Assembly: GCA_936440205.1 (NCBI GenBank)
Contig: OW387141.1
Location: forward strand, 43,099,307-43,163,306
Direction of reading: 5' to 3'
DNA: 64,000 nt
Origin: Lepidonotus clava
Taxonomy: Eukaryota > Annelida > Polychaeta > Phyllodocida > Polynoidae
Positions 59,871 to 64,000 of this stretch are shown here, piece by piece. Both the position numbers and the translations under genes were made by a program. Under the pieces are notes generated by a model. That model saw nothing but the letters and a program-made list of their open reading frames with translations. It had not been told where the DNA came from and did not search any database. Each line of letters opens with the position of its first letter. The stretch's first letter is position 1.

Positions 59871-59938
59871 CTTCATTCTCCTCCTCCACTTCCGCCGCTG
59901 CCGCCTCCTAATCCTGTTCCTTCTTCACCCCTTCTCAA

Positions 59939-59952
59939 CCCCCCCCCCCCCC
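59939..59952. repeat. Homopolymer, 14 C
   Basis: A C run following the pyrimidine tract. Confidence 0.95.
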
Positions 59953-61913
59953 TCCCGTGGCCTCTCTTTCTCATAAACCTTCTACTCACTCCATTTCCAA
60001 CTCTCTCCTTTATTAATACGCTCCACTTCTAAAAAGGGAAAAGAAAAATGGTAAATTCTCTCCGCCTCAGGCTAACCCCCCGCCCTGGACCTTTGTGTGG
60101 TGTTCTCGAGTCAGGGCCCCATTTGTCTGTAGCAGTGTGGGATTCAGATGCCCGTGGCCTTTCAAAATACTATATCAATAATTCACAGGCTTTTCGCACA
60201 AGTAGTGGACAGGGTCCCGCACAGGGGCACGCAGTATTGAAATGGCTGCTAAAAAGGGGCATTCACAATGGGATTATGGACCGACTCTCAGCCGAAAAGG
60301 ATTTCTGTGTATCAAATGTATAAGAAGATATCATTATATGATATTGTATTCTATAATACTATAATATACATGACAATTTGACTGGACATTTAAGAATATA
60401 GAAAAATATAGAAAATGGTTGACGTTTTTTCGAGAACAAGACGAGCAGAGACTCATTTCTAAATTAAGTGTCCGCCCCCAACCCGCCCACGCCCCCAACA
60501 TCATTAATGCATTGTTTTTGCAATATTATTTTCTTGCATATAGTAAGCGATCTATGTTGCAATAATGTCCCTATCTGTAGTGTTAAATCAGATTGGGAAT
60601 AATAATTAATGTTTCTTCAAATGTCAAAAACTTAGTATAATATAATGTATCAAACGATAATTATAGCTAAAGGAAGTGTTGACCAAAATATGATATGTAC
60701 ACAATTCGTATACTTGCAAGGTAGTTTTATGATAAGAACCGGTGGCATTGTGGATCGTTGGCTCAGGGCTGCCGGCTTATGACTAATGATGAGAAAAATT
60801 AGTTGTGAGCTGAAAGCAGCTGTGGAGCTACTAATTATTCCTGACGAAAAGAAAGTCTGGAATGGTACATTACTTGGCATGTAATTGGTTTTCTTGCGAG
60901 AATCACCTCAGGCAACATGTGATTGTAGCACAAATTTATGCCACATTTTGTGACATGGCTCCATGTCTTATAAAAAGGAAAATCATCGAGCACAATTGAT
61001 ATATTATTATCCTAACATTGCCAATCTTCCTCTTCTCCTGATTAGTTTTATACACTGATGTAGGCAGATAGGTATTAAAACGACAATCACTTCCATCACC
61101 TGATCAGGAGCGGTCCTCTCCCTTTGCTGGGATCACACAACCGCATATGTATTTCATTTGGAATACCAAGAAACTCTATATTACAGTTGAACCAAAAATA
61201 ATATAGCTATAGATTGCTAAAACATCGTTGGTTGCACTTAATATATATAAGTAGGAAAGGGTGGAAAAATGTCGATGATATGCCGACCTATTATATCCAA
61301 TACAATATCAAGTTTAAAAAAGGTGGCCTTACCTAGACTGTTCGAGACAACTTAAGCTAAAGTGGGGTGCTATTATCGATGATTCCATTAATAGCCCATG
61401 CTGCTGCTCATTTGGTTCAATCCAGGAGAAGTTACACTCTCAGTCCTTCGCCTGATAAGCAATTATTGACTGAGCCATTGAGAGTCAATGTTAAATTTAG
61501 GCCACTCTAATCTAGCCAGACTCTACACTGAAGGCCAAAGGCTAAGTTATATTAACAGCCAGTAAATCTAAGAACACCCACAACAGAAAACAAACTAGAA
61601 CTATATAGCTCACATTCTCGAGAATAATTATAAGTAAGCTAGCTGAATTGTTTCATTTTACCTCGGGAGTATCAGAATACCTTACTGCCTGTGTGGCCAC
61701 ACTTAAATGAAAACGCTAGCTATTAATTGATTCTCAGGCTGTGAGGGTAAGGCCTGTAAATATATCTTACCCAGAAGGCTATTTGTCTAATTTGCTTCGG
61801 TCGATAGTATACGCGGCTACCTCCAGCAGCCATAAAACAAATACACTTTGCTATATATAATGTACCTGCCATGCAGTAGAGAGGACGTTCCCAGCACTAC
61901 CATACTGCTCAAG
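59953..61913. other. Gene-free stretch
   Basis: A 91-codon frame at 60048-60323 (+) has a fair ATG context but no known domain and is not called. The remainder is AT-rich with no supported feature. Confidence 0.4.
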
Positions 61914-62132
61914 TAAAGGCTGCATTCCACTGTGCGATTTTATATTTCTTGTGATTCTGAATATTGTAAGTGTGAACAATCAAGTATAGACGTGTTACAT
62001 ATCATTAGAAAGGATTTTTGATTCTCCTTCAAATAATATGTAGCATGTATGGGTTCCTATAACATTCCTCAAAAAACATTTTAAATTACCATAATCTCGA
62101 ATCTCGAGATCGCCTGGTGGAATACAGGCTTA
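61914..62132 (+). mobile_element. MITE, 219 bp, same family as 45417
   Basis: The left end TAAAGGCTGCATTCCACTGT pairs with the right end, whose inverse reads TAAGCCTGTATTCCACCAGG. Internal blocks align with the inverse of 45417-45633. ATCTCGAATCTCGAGAT forms an inner palindrome near the right end. Confidence 0.85.
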
Positions 62133-62622
62133 ATTCATCACGTACCACCGCTCTTAAGGCCTATTATTTCAGTGGTATCGACTCGTCAGATTGTCAGACA
62201 AAACACTTTTGTGTCACGGTGCGACATGTTTGCAATATCCATGTGTATAGCGCATGAATAGTGAAGACCCTGCGTCCTCCAGCGTGAAAGTGTTTCCCCA
62301 GGCCTCTGGCAGGGTCTCCTATACATTTTCTATGAAGGTATTGGCCAGAGGCTTGTCACTTACATTAAGTATTGATACTCATTTACCGCAATGGAACTAG
62401 CTGTGGTGGTGCAGTTGGTGGAGTTATGGATATGCTTTGAAATGAGTAGCTCGCTATTCGTTCTGTAAAACGAACTTAGTGCCTGGAGCAGCTCCCAAGA
62501 ACTACCTATTGCATGAACTCGGTATGCTGACCGGTTCGCAATAACTCAAATTACCAGCTGTATGATTTATATATTGTGAGACTTTCAGTACCACTGCATA
62601 CATAGATACTAGGTGACCATGC

Positions 62623-62790
62623 CAGTGGTGGACCTGTTTTTGAATAAAAAGGAGGGGGGAGGGGAGGTGTTTTTGGACAATTATTACTCCCATAAGGACA
62701 TTTTAGTCGAGTTGTCATTCAAAGAAAGCTATAATATTCCAGAAAAAAAGGAAGGGCGTGCGCCCAGCCCCCACTCTAAATCCGCCACTG
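62623..62790. mobile_element. hAT-like MITE, 168 bp
   Basis: Starts CAGTGGTGGACCTG and ends with the inverse of CAGTGGCGGATTTAGAG, the classical CAGTGGCGGAT type of hAT-derived MITE. No clear 8-bp duplication remains. Confidence 0.75.
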
Positions 62791-63526
62791 ATGACAATAA
62801 CATTCACAATGCCCTTCCCCAGCCTCGACAATTAGGCTTAAGATGATTGATAATAATTATTAACAAATGTGATAAAACCATATCTAATGAGGTTTTGAAA
62901 TGGGAAATTGGCTTTCAACCCGGTTGTATCTCAAGATATAGACCCTTTTATATAAATGCGATGTTTCCATGTCAGGCGTCATAATTAAGAAGGTTTATCC
63001 TAATTAATTGATAACACATTACGAAAATAAAGCAATGCTCATTGAAAACCACATGCAATGATTTTCTTGAAGTTAGTGTTACCGTATACAGAATATATTT
63101 ACACGTGATTCAATCAAACTTTGAATTCATTTGAGGTATCATGAAATAACCACCATGTTATGAGCATGGTATGTGCATATATATACTCTAGATCTGTCAG
63201 GCATTTTAGTAGGTTTTCTGCCTGCACTAAATAGATTCCGCATAGGCCAGGGCTGGGATGGGTATCAGGAGTGGGCTTATTACCACGGCTGATTACCAAA
63301 GTAGGGAGAGGTTTACGACGGCTCCAGGCCTAGGGTAAAACCTCTGTAGGCCTGCCGTGGGTGGTCCCTCCTGGGTCCCCAGTACAGCCTCTATGCGTTA
63401 GATAATTACCTCTCCCCCGGGACCAAAAGTCACCGGTCCACGACTGACCCCTGCATTAGCCCCCTGTGAAATGTATAGGAGTGGGAGGGGTGTAACTCAC
63501 GAGCTGCTCGGGACTGCAGCCGGGGA
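62791..63526. other. Gene-free stretch, GC-rich toward its end
   Basis: AT-rich to about 63230, then a GC-richer block (63300-63520) with many CC/GG runs but no coding frame. Confidence 0.4.
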
Positions 63527-63540
63527 GGGGGGGGGGGGGG
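63527..63540. repeat. Homopolymer, 14 G
   Basis: A G run at the end of the GC-rich block; its length is probably variable. Confidence 0.95.
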
Positions 63541-64000
63541 TACTGACTCTTTTATGGTACCTACTGCAAAACTAGAGTCCCTTGATTTTGTGATATGATG
63601 GCTCTGTGCTTTTCCTTTATGTGAGTGTACAGCCCCCCTGTTTTATAAGATGTCAAGGGATAGCCCCTGGTTTTGACTACAGCTAGTGTGTTTGCCCTTC
63701 AAAACCATTATGTAACATGCATTCTTCTTCAAAGATGATAAAACAATCAACCTCATAAATCAATTCAAAACCTATCCATGATGCTTTCTTCTGACTGCAA
63801 TAATTCACAGGATCTAGACCTCGCAGAACAGTAAGCCTTGACAGCCCCCCTTTTTAGAGTAGTCTGGTCAGTGACAGCCTTCTTCATCCTGCCTTTCCAG
63901 TGATTAAGCCACAGATCTCGGGGTCCGTTTTGAGCTGGGTACCCAAACCCAATTTAAGTACCCCCCACCTCCCAGGGACCCACTGTGCAGGCTATCACTG
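63541..64000. other. Gene-free end of the window
   Basis: C-rich phrases such as ACAGCCCCCCTTTTT and ACAGCCCCCCTGTTTT recur (about 63631 and 63841). They suggest a diverged repeat that may continue past the window. No gene is seen. Confidence 0.35.

Noticed and set aside
1-64000. CRISPR array, operon structure or rRNA genes
   Set aside because: No direct-repeat/spacer pattern, no close-packed genes and no rRNA-like sequence; everything points to animal nuclear DNA.

Overview
The window reads as nuclear DNA of an animal, most likely a marine invertebrate. It is AT-rich overall, has short CpG-rich islands carrying metazoan promoter motifs (ETS, GC box, CRE, E-box, a CTCF-like motif), many short terminal-inverted-repeat (TIR) elements, long CA/TA microsatellites and long gene-free stretches. 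The phylum cannot be fixed from sequence alone. The frequent TAGGCCTA-type palindromes fit several marine groups but prove nothing. No conserved protein family was recognised anywhere.

The one convincing protein gene is a single open frame at 53654-54961 (+, 435 residues). It lies in a CpG-rich island (about 51960-54990) and is preceded by a 20-bp minisatellite (52540-53225) with a ~307-bp higher-order repeat. The product is Ser/Gly/Pro-rich, apparently mostly disordered, has no signal peptide or membrane segment, and is unassigned. Two other CpG-rich promoter-like islands have no recognised gene: 100-245 (GC box, Kaiso/BANP-type palindrome, E-box, ETS, CRE) and 36980-37290 (paired ETS sites, GC box, CTCF-like site, CArG box). 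Weak exon-like pieces lie at 3026-4843.

The largest structure is an ~8.4-kb foldback-type element (17175-25609). Its ends are inverted, each arm is built from ~353-bp tandem units, and TTA is duplicated at the edges. The arms carry 15 X-box (RFX)-like palindromes. Each extreme end carries three TCAAGGTCA nuclear-receptor half-sites plus a perfect DR1. Its interior holds an 11-bp satellite, itself split by a ~975-bp TIR element, and hAT-like MITEs. No transposase was seen.

The rest is regulatory or repeat DNA: at least six MITEs with related TAAAGG-type or CCACT-type ends, hAT-like MITEs with CAGGGGCGGAT-type ends, a pair of very strong GC-rich palindromes (10900-11950), several tandem duplications, a (GGGGAT)n array, a ~0.8-kb pyrimidine-only tract and mono-G/C runs. 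Around 63 of 64 kb carries no recognisable coding sequence, so the window is best viewed as a gene-poor regulatory domain upstream of the 53.6-kb gene.
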